Assembly (NCBI RefSeq): GCF_002160985.1
Contig: NZ_NFLQ01000011.1
Span: 1 to 64,000 of the forward strand
From: Lachnoclostridium sp. An118
Lineage (GTDB): Bacteria > Bacillota > Clostridia > Lachnospirales > Lachnospiraceae
Direction: 5' to 3'
Length of the DNA: 64,000 bases
This document shows, piece after piece, positions 50,784-59,334 of this stretch. The notes beneath the pieces are model-generated. The model made no database searches. It saw only the letters and a list, made by a program, of their open reading frames with translations, and was not told where the DNA came from. Position numbers and translations under genes: made by a program. Positions within the stretch are counted from its first letter, which is position 1; each line of letters begins with the position of its first letter.

Positions 50784-51156
50784 GGATCATCCCCTGATCC
50801 ACCTTGTCAACAAAAGAGGACAGAGTATCACGGTATTTGTGCGCAATACGACAGAGCACGATGCCCCTGTGCAGGACTGCATGGCTGATGTCATTTCCTT
50901 GAGCAACGACAATCTGGAATATGAGGGGATAGATGTGTTCCTGCCGGGAGAACTGATCCTGTCCTGGTCCGGAAGAGAAAAGATGGCAGAGCAATATGGG
51001 GAACCAGATGAGACAAACAAGATGGGAGACCATCAGACAGAATATACCTATCATCTTTTTGGGGAAGAGTACGGACACAGGATACGGCTGGGCTACGGCC
51101 CCAACAATCTCCTGCACTCCATCTGGATAGAAAACTGGATAGAGACAGATCAGTGA
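50677..51156 (+). pseudogene. Frameshifted membrane protein of unknown function, 3' part
   Basis: The frame encodes the C-terminal extracytoplasmic domain of the gene beginning at 50262: GWDFVSQEEANTMVASVFAS, then LSWSGREKMAEQYGEPDE and IRLGYGPNNLLHSIWIENW. The first in-frame ATG has no ribosome binding site, which supports a frameshift over a separate gene. No family is recognised. Confidence 0.6.
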
Positions 51157-51214
51157 AAGCTGGGACAGGACCTGTAACGGGACAGATTTTGAAAGGAAAG
51201 CATGACTTTTTGTT

Positions 51215-51255
51215 CCCCTGCATACATTGTAAAAAGAATGTATGCAGGGGTTTTT
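51215..51255 (+). promoter_or_regulatory. Terminator-like hairpin directly before the spoIIID start codon
   Basis: CCCCTGCATACATT (51215-51228) pairs perfectly with AATGTATGCAGGGG (51237-51250), then TTTTT, and the ATG follows at 51256. The AGGGG in the 3' arm is the only ribosome-binding-site candidate, so the hairpin could both stop transcription and hide translation start. Confidence 0.7.
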
Positions 51256-51387
51256 ATGAAGGAGTATATTGAGGAGAGGGCAGTGGAGATCGCATGCTAT
51301 ATCATTGAACATAAGGCGACCGTAAGGCAGACGGCAAAAAGATTCGGGGTAAGTAAATCTACCATACATATGGAAGTGATAATATAG
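51256..51387 (+). pseudogene. spoIIID: Truncated spoIIID, N-terminal half only
   Basis: The first 40 or so residues, including MKEYIEERAVEIACYIIEHK and TVRQTAKRFGVSKSTIH, match the start of SpoIIID, the sigma-E-dependent mother-cell DNA-binding protein of about 80-90 residues. After the helix-turn-helix the frame stops (HMEVII), so the conserved second half is missing. The peptide would lack the C-terminal basic DNA-contact region. An intact copy must exist elsewhere if the strain sporulates normally. Confidence 0.85.
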
Positions 51388-51422
51388 AGCGATTTGTGTG
51401 GATGGTGAGATAAAGAAATAAT

Positions 51423-51447
51423 GCCGGTCAGCAGACCGGCTGTTTTT
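51423..51447 (+). terminator. Terminator downstream of the spoIIID remnant
   Basis: GCCGGTC (51423-51429) pairs with GACCGGC (51434-51440), followed by TGTTTTT. Confidence 0.8.
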
Positions 51448-51576
51448 GCGAAAAGAAAACTTGCTAAATCAGAGATAATATTAAATAATAGAAATTAGAA
51501 ACGGCCAGACTTTATGGCAGGAGAAATTGTGACTGAATAATAGATGATTGGAAATCAAAAGGAAAGGAAAAGAACG

Positions 51577-51927
51577 ATGTCTGAATGGAAGAATGTTACT
51601 GATACATTTTCAGAGGAGGAAAGACATTATAACGGTAAATATCTGGAAATTGATGAAGTGTATGATGATGTGGTTGAAGTCAGTGTGTTTTCAGCGTTGG
51701 ATGAGCCATATGAAATATATTTCACTTATGATATATTTTTTGGAATTGTATATGCTGAAAAAGAAAATGTTTATGAAATCAGGGACGAGATGAAGCGAGA
51801 GCTTCAGACAGAATACGAAAAGCATAAACAAGTAACAGATGAGTTTATAAATAAGTTTTCCGAAAAATATGGTGTATGTATGCCGGGAGATATTTTCTCT
51901 AATTTTGATATTTCAACATTTTTTTAA
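51577..51927 (+). CDS. Hypothetical acidic protein
   Basis: The 116-residue acidic protein starts [20 protein letters not shown] and contains [20 protein letters not shown], then a long helix. No family is recognised. The Met at 51577 is chosen over one eleven codons earlier because GGAAAAG lies just before it. The gene is AT-rich compared with the region left of 50 kb and stands at the start of the accessory segment; acidic stand-alone proteins of this size are often immunity or antitoxin-like, but nothing here proves it. Confidence 0.6.
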   Translation: MSEWKNVTDTFSEEERHYNGKYLEIDEVYDDVVEVSVFSALDEPYEIYFTYDIFFGIVYAEKENVYEIRDEMKRELQTEYEKHKQVTDEFINKFSEKYGVCMPGDIFSNFDISTFF

Positions 51928-51988
51928 TGGAGAGTCTGAGAGTTGGAGCAGAGGGGCAGTGAATGAAATAAATGGAGGAATTTTAAGA

Positions 51989-53953
51989 ATGATCACAACG
52001 GAAGAAGCTGAAAGAATAGATGGGGAATTTACGAATGCTTTTGAAATGGAAACTGTAAGTTGCAGACAGGCCGCTGAGAAAATGTATGACGCGTGGCAGG
52101 ATCTGTATTCTATAATGGAGCGGGAAAATAATTATTCGGATAAACTGGGGAGCGATATCCTGGACTGGCAGATCGGAAACTGGGCGAATGACGTTACTAT
52201 GGCGCTTCATAATGCCGGATTATATAAAAAGTGCATTGAAGTAAACAGGCAGATACTTAAAATTTCATGGGGGAATGGCGGAGAGTTGTTTCATGAAAAT
52301 GCCAGACGCGATATTGCCGATGAATACAGTGGCAGCGGCAACATACAGAAGTGTTATCAGCTGTATGAAGAATATTTGAATGCTGATCCCCTGTGGGGAT
52401 GGGGATGGATCGGGTATTTCCGGCAGTTAAATGACCATGATGATACCAAATATGAGCAGGTTCTAAACGAACTGTATGAGAAAGTAAGATCAGGTGTGGA
52501 GTTCCGTGATAAGGAGGATCTGTATCGGGAACTTGGTGATGAATATAATACGCTGGGTAATCAGGAGCGGGCAGATTTCTTTTATGGTCTGGAAGATAAC
52601 GAGAAAGCGATAAGACAGAAAAATATGTTTGCGAATACAGTTTCTACGAGTGAAACAGAGAAAGCAATCGAAAAGATTACACACAGAAGTCAGAATTTTC
52701 CCAAAGAGGCATTCCAGGTGTTAACAGAGAATGAAGAAGAGGCGAAACCGTATCTGAGAGAATCATTGGAAAAAGCGATACGAGAAAAAACGGATCTGGA
52801 CAGTGACTATCAGCTGCATTTTTATGCATTGTTTCTGCTGGGGCAGTTTCAGGACAAAGAAGCATTTCCCAAAATTACAGAACTTGTATCCCTCCCGCCG
52901 GAGGTTGTGAGCTATCTGATCGGAGATGCTGTTACATCAGGATTGTCGGATATCCTGTACAATACATACGATGGGGATCTGAATCGGTTAAAACAGATGA
53001 TTGCGGATATAAAAATCGATGAGTATGTCCGGGCGGATGTGCTGGATGTAATGGGACAGTTATATCTGGATGGAGAAATCCCGGAAACAGACTGGAAAAG
53101 TTTCCTTTTACAGAAAATTCACGGGGCACAGGGATATGACCACATTTATAACAGAATAGCAGATCTGATCTGCAGATGTCATTTTGTCGATATGCTTCCG
53201 GAGATCCGTTATATGCTTGACCATGATCTGATGGATGAGGGATATCTGGGAAAATATGATTCGTGTGTGGATCTTATGTTTGATTACGGCGAGGAAGAAG
53301 AAACGTTTTGTGCGAAATCAATGGATGCTGCTGAATGCCTTAAGTCATGGGCGATGTTTGCAGACAGCAGTACGAAAAATCCGGATATGAGTGAGAAAGA
53401 CCTGGAAAAAATGTTCAGGGCAATGGAAAGAGCCGTGAATCCTCTGATCCGAAAAAAGAAGATCGGGAGAAATGATCCCTGTCCCTGCGGAAGTGGGAAG
53501 AAGTACAAATTCTGTTGTATGAATAAGCCAAAAGAGCCTCTTGATGAGATTGAAACGCCTGAAGAACGGCGCAGATGGCTGGAGCGGTATCCGGCTGTGG
53601 GCGACGAGCGGAAACATGGAAGGGTCTATCTGAATGATTATTATGACAGAGAAAGCATCGAAACAGATAAAATCCTGTATCTTGGTTTGATGCACCGCCC
53701 GGGGCCGATCTGGAACCGGGATGAGCAAAAAGAAAACCGCCGTACAAAAGAATATCTCTATCTGGCATTTCAGAGGACAGTTGAAATGGCGAACAGGGAA
53801 AGAGTGACATCACTGGCAGAGTTTGATAAAAAGCACAGTATCCATTACCGGTGTGAAGAGTGGATCGGCAGACTTCTAGAACTGTTGAAAGATGCCGGCG
53901 ATCAGGCGATGTATAAAGAAGTTGATAACTGGACAAAAACGATGAAGAAGTAA
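51989..53953 (+). CDS. Large soluble protein with helical repeats and SEC-C zinc motif
   Basis: The 654-residue protein has TPR/HEAT-like helices in its first 450 residues (for example [20 protein letters not shown] and [20 protein letters not shown]). A SEC-C zinc-binding motif follows, [19 protein letters not shown] (about residues 492-510), with a final helical part. SEC-C motifs occur at the end of SecA and in many unrelated proteins that bind proteins or nucleic acids. GGAGGA precedes the ATG at 51989; the open frame continues upstream into the previous gene but has no start signal there. Function is unknown. Confidence 0.75.
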   Translation: MITTEEAERIDGEFTNAFEMETVSCRQAAEKMYDAWQDLYSIMERENNYSDKLGSDILDWQIGNWANDVTMALHNAGLYKKCIEVNRQILKISWGNGGELFHENARRDIADEYSGSGNIQKCYQLYEEYLNADPLWGWGWIGYFRQLNDHDDTKYEQVLNELYEKVRSGVEFRDKEDLYRELGDEYNTLGNQERADFFYGLEDNEKAIRQKNMFANTVSTSETEKAIEKITHRSQNFPKEAFQVLTENEEEAKPYLRESLEKAIREKTDLDSDYQLHFYALFLLGQFQDKEAFPKITELVSLPPEVVSYLIGDAVTSGLSDILYNTYDGDLNRLKQMIADIKIDEYVRADVLDVMGQLYLDGEIPETDWKSFLLQKIHGAQGYDHIYNRIADLICRCHFVDMLPEIRYMLDHDLMDEGYLGKYDSCVDLMFDYGEEEETFCAKSMDAAECLKSWAMFADSSTKNPDMSEKDLEKMFRAMERAVNPLIRKKKIGRNDPCPCGSGKKYKFCCMNKPKEPLDEIETPEERRRWLERYPAVGDERKHGRVYLNDYYDRESIETDKILYLGLMHRPGPIWNRDEQKENRRTKEYLYLAFQRTVEMANRERVTSLAEFDKKHSIHYRCEEWIGRLLELLKDAGDQAMYKEVDNWTKTMKK

Positions 53954-53967
53954 GGCGGTGGAAAGAG

Positions 53968-54681
53968 ATGTATCTTCAATGTACAAAAAAGATGCTCGAT
54001 AAAATGGATATACAAAGAATCGAAATGCTTCCGGCGGGTGACTGTAATGACGGGGCAGGCGGATTCTATTCATGGCATGTAAATTATATTACGGTCAATC
54101 GGCGGAAAGCAATCGTGTGTATGAATAATCTGACAAGGTACCCGCTCGTCCTGTACCGGCCAAAAGCAAAGGATATCACGCATCTGGAAGAACGGATTAA
54201 GGAAGGAATCCGGGCAGCGTTCCGGGAAGAAGGGGTGCCGGAGATCGTTACGGAGGAATATCTGCGAAATTGCGGCAATGTGATATACTCTAAAACGGCG
54301 GGGAGAAGTCTTGTGGCGAATCTGAACAAGACGTGCGAGACAGTGGGGTACTATATTGAACTCATGGATGAAGAGTCTGTGATACAGAGAAGGATCAGCC
54401 TGGCGCTCGGACGCTATATTGTAAAGTTTGGAGAGGAGTATGACTATCCTTCGGAGAGATTATTCCGGGGGCTTTGCCTGATGAAAGGAATGCCGGAAGA
54501 GAACTGGGAACAGATACTTCAGATCGAGAATTATCAGTTGAAAATTAAACTTATGCTTGCCGGGTATGATATCTGGCGCCGTATTCTGATTCCGTCCAGA
54601 TGCACATTCAAACAGCTTCACCGGGTTATACAGGAAACTTTCGGCTGTTTGATTATCATCTCCATGAGTTTACTGTACTAG
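53968..54681 (+). pseudogene. Frameshifted DUF6933/pRiA4b ORF-3-like gene, 5' part
   Basis: The first part (MYLQCTKKMLDKM, then RKAIVCMNNLTRYPLVLYRP) looks like a DUF6933-type domain, and LKIKLMLAGYDIWRRILIPS begins a plasmid pRiA4b ORF-3-like domain. The frame then turns into LIIISMSLLY and stops, while the next frame (54600-55130) continues the domain as LFDYHLHEF. The expected family text is near QETFGWLDYHLHEF, so one base seems to be lost at about 54643-54648. The two frames together would make a protein of roughly 380 residues. Confidence 0.7.
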
Positions 54682-55130
54682 ACGAAACGTATATTCCGGA
54701 AGAGCATACCCCATTATATGCATGGCCGATAAAAATCAGGATTGTCGATGGAGAAGACCCGGAAGCGGAAGAGTATCTGGAACCGGATCAGTATGAAGTG
54801 AAATACGATAACCGGACAAGTCTGAGAGAAATTTTCAGTGATATGGAACGATGTCTCTATACATATGATTTTGGAGACAACTGGGAACATGAGATTCTGC
54901 TGGAAAAAGTGATAAAGGACAGCCATAACCGTTTTCCGGTCCTGCTGGAACGTGAAGGAGAAAGACCGCCGGAAGATGTAGGGGGACCGACTGGATTCAA
55001 GGAGTATCTACGTGTCATTTCTGATCCTGAATCTCCGGAATATGAGTCCATGGCTGCATGGTCGGAAATAACAAAAGCAAAAAAGAGAACCGTAGAGGAG
55101 ATCAACCGAAGTCTGCGGTATTATCACTGA
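54600..55130 (+). pseudogene. Frameshifted DUF6933/pRiA4b ORF-3-like gene, 3' part
   Basis: This frame continues the pRiA4b ORF-3-like domain (LFDYHLHEFTVLDETYIPEE; YTYDFGDNWEHEILLEK; GERPPEDVGGPTGFKEYL). Those motifs are typical of the family. The in-frame ATG at 54600 lies inside the domain and has no ribosome binding site, so this is taken as the second half of the gene at 53968. The role of the family is unknown. Confidence 0.7.
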
Positions 55131-55192
55131 GACGAGGATAGAGATCACGGAAAAATCTTGAAAAATAGATGTATGAGGAAAAGGAGAATAAC

Positions 55193-55702
55193 ATGATCGC
55201 ACCGAGGAAGATAAAATTTGAAGCGAAGAAAAAAAGAGATGAAAATTATGAATTTCGCATTTTCTTAAAAGGGAATGCAGATGATAAGGAACTGGATGAG
55301 CAGTTCCACAGACTGCATAGAGAGCTCTTTGCCGGATATGACTGCAGCCGATGCAGAAACTGCTGCAAGATGTATCGCGGGAGTATTCCGGAAGAAGATC
55401 TTGCACGGGATGCAGAGCATATGAGGCTTACAAATGAGCAGTTTATTGAAAGATATCTGGGAAAAAAGGATGGAGAAAACAGATACCAGACAAAAAACAT
55501 TCCTTGTGATTTCCTCGGTGAGGATGGAAACTGCCGATTGGGCGACTGCAGGCCGGAAAGCTGTAAGAAATATCCATATACGGATCAGCCGGACAGATGG
55601 GCGAGCCTTTACAGTGTGCTGGATGTGATCGAAGTTTGTCCGGTTGCATTCGAAATCTACGAGAGACTGAAAAAAGAATATGGGTGGAGATACAGGAGAT
55701 GA
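55193..55702 (+). CDS. YkgJ-family cysteine-cluster protein
   Basis: The 169-residue protein has CSRCRNCCKMYRG, then NIPCDFLGEDGNCRLGDCRP and ESCKKYPY. The CxxCxxCC cluster and the spaced later cysteines are typical of the YkgJ/Fe-S-zinc-cluster family, thought to bind a metal. AAGGAG lies before the ATG at 55193. Its biological role is unknown. Confidence 0.82.
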   Translation: MIAPRKIKFEAKKKRDENYEFRIFLKGNADDKELDEQFHRLHRELFAGYDCSRCRNCCKMYRGSIPEEDLARDAEHMRLTNEQFIERYLGKKDGENRYQTKNIPCDFLGEDGNCRLGDCRPESCKKYPYTDQPDRWASLYSVLDVIEVCPVAFEIYERLKKEYGWRYRR

Positions 55703-55769
55703 CCTTTCCTCGCAAGGAAAGAATGAGATAATCTTTTTATAAATACAACAAAGGTGTTGAAGGATAATC

Positions 55770-56870
55770 ATGTATGCAAAACAGCCTAAAAAACTTTTGA
55801 TCTTGAATATCCTGGATATTCTGCGTAAATATACTGACGAAGATCATCGTTTGAGTCAGAAGGAAATAGCGGATATTCTGAAAAATGAATACGACATGAA
55901 AGCAGATCGGAAAGCAATCCGCCGGAATCTGCTGAATCTGATGGACTGCGGCTATAATATCGAATACAGTGAGACAATCAGAAATGTACCGGTGAGAGAT
56001 AAACAGACCGGCGAAGTCCTCAGAGACAGCAAGACGGGCAAACCGATCATGGAGGAAAATGAACTATGGTCGGATTTTTACCTGAAAAGAGAATTTACAG
56101 ATGGAGAACTGAGGCTGCTCATTGACGGACTTCTTTTTTCAAAACATATTCCTTACAGTCAGTGTAAAGAGCTGGTAGAAAAACTTGAGGGCCTTTCCAA
56201 TATTTATTTCAAATCCAGAGTCAGATATATCGCCACGCTTCCGGAAGACAAAACGGATAATAAACAGCTTTTTTATAATATTGATGTACTGGATGAGGCA
56301 ATCAATAAGAACCGCAAAGTATCCTTTGAATATGTGGAATACCTGACAGATAAGAAACTTCATTCAAAAAAGAGGGAAGATGGAAGTGTCAGAGAATATA
56401 TGATTACACCTTATCAGATGGTGGCAAAGGAAGGAAAATATTATCTGATCTGTAACTATGACAAATATGATGATGTCTCCAATTATCGGATCGACCGCAT
56501 ACGGAACATAAAAATCCTGGATGAAAAGGGAAAACCTTTCCGGGAATTAAAGTGGTCCGGTCATCAGAATCTGGATCTGGCAGAATACATGAAGGAGCAT
56601 GTATATATGTATTCCAGTGAGAATGTTCATGTAAAATTTCGGATTGTAAAGCCCATGATCACGGATGTGATCGATATGTTTGGAAAAGATGTGGTATTCT
56701 CGGATGAAGATGAGACTCATGTGACGGTCACGACAAAGACAAATGAGCGGGCGATGGAGCAGTTTGCAAAGAACTTTGCGCCGGATGTAGAAGTGCTGAA
56801 GCCGGAGAGCATGAGAGAAAAATTGAGAGAAGAGCTGGAAAGGGCAGTGGAAGTGTATAGAAATATATAA
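55770..56870 (+). CDS. WYL-domain transcriptional regulator
   Basis: The 366-residue protein has an N-terminal winged helix-turn-helix (SQKEIADILKNEYDMKADRK) and a WYL domain (RKVSFEYVEY ... YYLICNYDKYDDVSNYRIDR) with a C-terminal WCX-like part. Such regulators sense nucleotide or nucleic-acid ligands and are common near defence and stress genes. Its targets cannot be told from this window. Confidence 0.85.
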   Translation: MYAKQPKKLLILNILDILRKYTDEDHRLSQKEIADILKNEYDMKADRKAIRRNLLNLMDCGYNIEYSETIRNVPVRDKQTGEVLRDSKTGKPIMEENELWSDFYLKREFTDGELRLLIDGLLFSKHIPYSQCKELVEKLEGLSNIYFKSRVRYIATLPEDKTDNKQLFYNIDVLDEAINKNRKVSFEYVEYLTDKKLHSKKREDGSVREYMITPYQMVAKEGKYYLICNYDKYDDVSNYRIDRIRNIKILDEKGKPFRELKWSGHQNLDLAEYMKEHVYMYSSENVHVKFRIVKPMITDVIDMFGKDVVFSDEDETHVTVTTKTNERAMEQFAKNFAPDVEVLKPESMREKLREELERAVEVYRNI

Positions 56871-57015
56871 TATATATCAGACAAGAAAAAAACGAAGATT
56901 ATCAAATTAATAAATTAGAGAATACACTGCAAAATAAATTGCATATTGTAAAAAATATTATGGATTCATAATATGAAATCTCTTTACCCCAAATTTGGTA
57001 GGAATATTCTCTTGT

Positions 57016-57053
57016 AAGTCCGCAATCAGTTTTCAGGCTGATTGCGGACTTTT
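57016..57053. terminator. Bidirectional terminator
   Basis: AAGTCCGCAATCAG (57016-57029) pairs perfectly with CTGATTGCGGACTT (57038-57051) around an 8-base loop, with T's after. Confidence 0.85.
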
Positions 57054-57055
57054 CT

Positions 57056-58132
57056 CTATTCTTCGTCATTTTCCATTAGATCAATAAATTCTTCAAGACT
57101 CATTCCTTCTGGAACTTTTGCAACTTCAACGGAAAGAAAAGGACCATTTTTTCCGGTATCTGCTTCATCATCTTCGGGCTCAGCAGGAGGAAGCAAAAGG
57201 TCATGGTAGTCATTGATGAATTTTGTAAAAGTCAACGGATCCAAGGCTGCATGGTTTCTTTTTAAGAATTTGCTTATCAGAGGAAAAATCCGATATGACT
57301 CAGACAGAGCATCCGTCGGATAATACTCGCAGTCTAATAGACGTGGATAAAGAGCCGCTATTGTGTCCGGTTTATCATCACACAGAAAATATCCACATGC
57401 ATCGTGAGATTCTGTCTCTGCGAGAACAAAGACTCCACCACAGAACATCCCTTCTGGCATATTTGGATTGTAAAGAACATCTCCGGAGTGAAAAGGCAAG
57501 GAAAAATTTTTCTTCATAGAAATAGAAGTTGGATTTGGGCGATAAAGCACACCGGTATACAAAGCCCATTGGTCTTTATCCATATTAACAGCATACATGG
57601 AACCTGGACGCACATCCACAAATGCAAGTCTGTAATCCGGGAGAAATCTGGCAGCCATCAGAAAATCCCCGTTGGAGTTCTCTTTATAAATCGTGATATG
57701 AATGATAACTCCTTCATTTTTTGGAATTATCTGCAAGGCCGATTCCAGGGTAGGAAAACCTTCCCGGATGCTGCGGTATTCCCGCCAGAAACGCTCCCCT
57801 TTTGGAAGAATATGGTATTCTGCATAATAAACGTCAGGCTCATCTGTTTGATAAAATGCACCGATCAGCTCTTCCTGCTGTACGATATACGCTCGCAGGA
57901 AAGTATGTGTGCTGTCTCTGTACTTTTCTTTTAGTCCCATTGTTCGGCTGCCGGTCGGACAGTCGGGAAGAGTTTCTATGATCTCCCGCCATGCAGTACA
58001 TTTTTCCTCTAAACTGATTGTTTCACACTGCCAGGTAAGCCAGGCGGCTTCCAGAGCGGTTGGCTGATATCGGATTTGTTGTAAATGATTACGGACAGTA
58101 TCGGAATTGACAAATTTTAAAAAATCTATCAT
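57056..58132 (-). CDS. Hypothetical protein, paralogue of the N-terminus of 58294-58917
   Basis: The 358-residue protein is not recognised. Its first 60 residues (FLKFVNSDTVRNHLQQIRY, ALEAAWLTWQCETISLEEK, WREIIETLPDCP) align by eye with those of the divergent gene at 58294 (FIQSKSVQEHLEKINY, LEMAYIIWQCPDATLAERF, WQEIIDTMPDTP). The middle contains IIHITIYKENSNGDFLMAAR, and the C-terminus is acidic (PPAEPEDDEAD). The two genes thus form an inverted paralogous pair. AAAGGGG precedes the ATG. Confidence 0.7.
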   Translation of the reverse strand: MIDFLKFVNSDTVRNHLQQIRYQPTALEAAWLTWQCETISLEEKCTAWREIIETLPDCPTGSRTMGLKEKYRDSTHTFLRAYIVQQEELIGAFYQTDEPDVYYAEYHILPKGERFWREYRSIREGFPTLESALQIIPKNEGVIIHITIYKENSNGDFLMAARFLPDYRLAFVDVRPGSMYAVNMDKDQWALYTGVLYRPNPTSISMKKNFSLPFHSGDVLYNPNMPEGMFCGGVFVLAETESHDACGYFLCDDKPDTIAALYPRLLDCEYYPTDALSESYRIFPLISKFLKRNHAALDPLTFTKFINDYHDLLLPPAEPEDDEADTGKNGPFLSVEVAKVPEGMSLEEFIDLMENDEE

Positions 58133-58293
58133 GTATGTTTCCCCTTTCTACTTTAGAATTCCTTTTTACATGGATTACGATACTATCCACAGTGGGTCTT
58201 TTTTGGTCCATCATCCTTGCTATACTTGCCTCAACAAGAAAAAGCAAAGGTAAGTTACCGGGAATTAATAAAACATGAGAGAGGTCATTGCTT

Positions 58294-58989
58294 ATGAATA
58301 TTTATCGTTTTATCCAATCAAAATCCGTTCAGGAACATCTGGAAAAGATCAATTATATATTTTCTTCATTAGAGATGGCATATATCATCTGGCAGTGTCC
58401 GGATGCGACTTTGGCTGAAAGATTTGACGCCTGGCAGGAGATCATCGATACCATGCCAGACACTCCACTTCCTGACAGCATGGAACTGAAAGAAATGGAA
58501 GGTGTTCATGAATTTTTGAGACAATATGTGAAACTGCAGCAAGAGTTCCTTGATGAATTCAATGGGGAAGAGGACGGGGTATATTTTTATAGATATATCG
58601 TCAGAGAACTACCAAATAAGTCGTGGCCTTGGGAGTATATCACAATAGAAAATTTTGATCATGCTTTTCTGATCGATCCATCAAAATATGAAAGCTCTAT
58701 GGTCTCCTTGATTATGGAGATGGTCAATCAAATTTTAATAGAAGTCTTTTCAGCTGTGGCACAATGGGAAACAGAAAAGCGGGCGAAGAGACAGAGAGAG
58801 GGCATCGAAGCCATGAAGAAGCGGGGAGAATGGGAACGGTATGGAAGGCCCCGTAAATTGGAAAAAGAAGCCTTTTTGCAACTCTACGAAAAATATAAGG
58901 ATACACCCGGCTGGTAAGCATCTGTCTGTGAGGAGGCTCATATATCGCTGGCTACATTAAAAAGATATATGAGGGAATACGTGCCATAA
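58294..58989 (+). pseudogene. Chimera: paralogue N-terminus fused to serine-recombinase remnant
   Basis: Codons 1 to about 115 encode the same N-terminal domain as the protein at 57056-58132. From FLIDPSKYESSMVSLIMEMV onwards the text is that of the C-terminal part of a small serine recombinase (VAQWETEKRAKRQREGIEAM, then ERYGRPRKLEK). The frame stops at TAA 58915-58917, but reading on in the same frame gives SVCEEAHISLATLKRYMREY, the expected recombinase helix-turn-helix tail, to 58989. The catalytic Ser domain is absent. This looks like a recombination product followed by a nonsense change. The reading frame ending at 58917 (207 codons) may still be expressed. Confidence 0.6.
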
Positions 58990-59070
58990 TTAATATTGAT
59001 ACTACTGTGTCGTTGGTGTGTAATAATGTAAAAATAAAAATTAGAATTTTATGGATTATATGTAAAATTG

Positions 59071-59099
59071 TTGAAAAATATAATGGAAAGATATATGAT
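59071..59099 (+). promoter_or_regulatory. Promoter of the double-glycine peptide gene
   Basis: TTGAAA (59071-59076) and TATGAT (59094-59099) are 17 bases apart, 38 bases before the peptide's ATG. The surrounding sequence (about 59010-59100) is very AT-rich. Confidence 0.5.
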
Positions 59100-59137
59100 T
59101 ATAGTAACAATAATCCATGTAAAAGGCGGTGCCGATT

Positions 59138-59278
59138 ATGAGAAAACTGTCTAAAAAAGAAGCAAAAAACGTAACGGGCGGAAAGAAGTATCAGTGTAGA
59201 TATTGCAGCTTTTCCACAGACAGTCGTGATGTAATGACTATGCATTATAAGGGGCTGCATAACGTTACCTGGCCGTAA
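59138..59278 (+). CDS. Short double-glycine-leader peptide with C2H2 zinc-finger-like core
   Basis: The 46-residue peptide has a leader MRKLSKKEAKNVTGG ending in the Gly-Gly that C39 proteases cleave after (LSKKE..NVTGG is close to the bacteriocin leader pattern). The predicted 31-residue mature part is basic and contains C-x2-C-x12-H-x4-H (Cys20, Cys23, His36, His41), the spacing of a eukaryotic-type C2H2 zinc finger, with Tyr18 before the first Cys as usual and Phe25/Val32 inside. A weak AGGCGGTG ribosome binding site lies about 9 bases upstream. An attenuator, an ABC exporter and a C39 gene follow. No known bacteriocin family is recognised. Confidence 0.7.
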   Translation: MRKLSKKEAKNVTGGKKYQCRYCSFSTDSRDVMTMHYKGLHNVTWP

Positions 59279-59290
59279 CTTGAGAACTGA

Positions 59291-59320
59291 AGAACCATGG
59301 CCCTTAGCCATGGTTCTTTT
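59291..59320 (+). terminator. Attenuator between the peptide and its exporter genes
   Basis: AGAACCATGGC (59291-59301) pairs perfectly with GCCATGGTTCT (59307-59317) around a 5-base loop, followed by TTTT. Such attenuators commonly raise peptide over transporter expression in bacteriocin-type operons. Confidence 0.8.
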
Positions 59321-59334
59321 GCGTAGGGGGAAAT

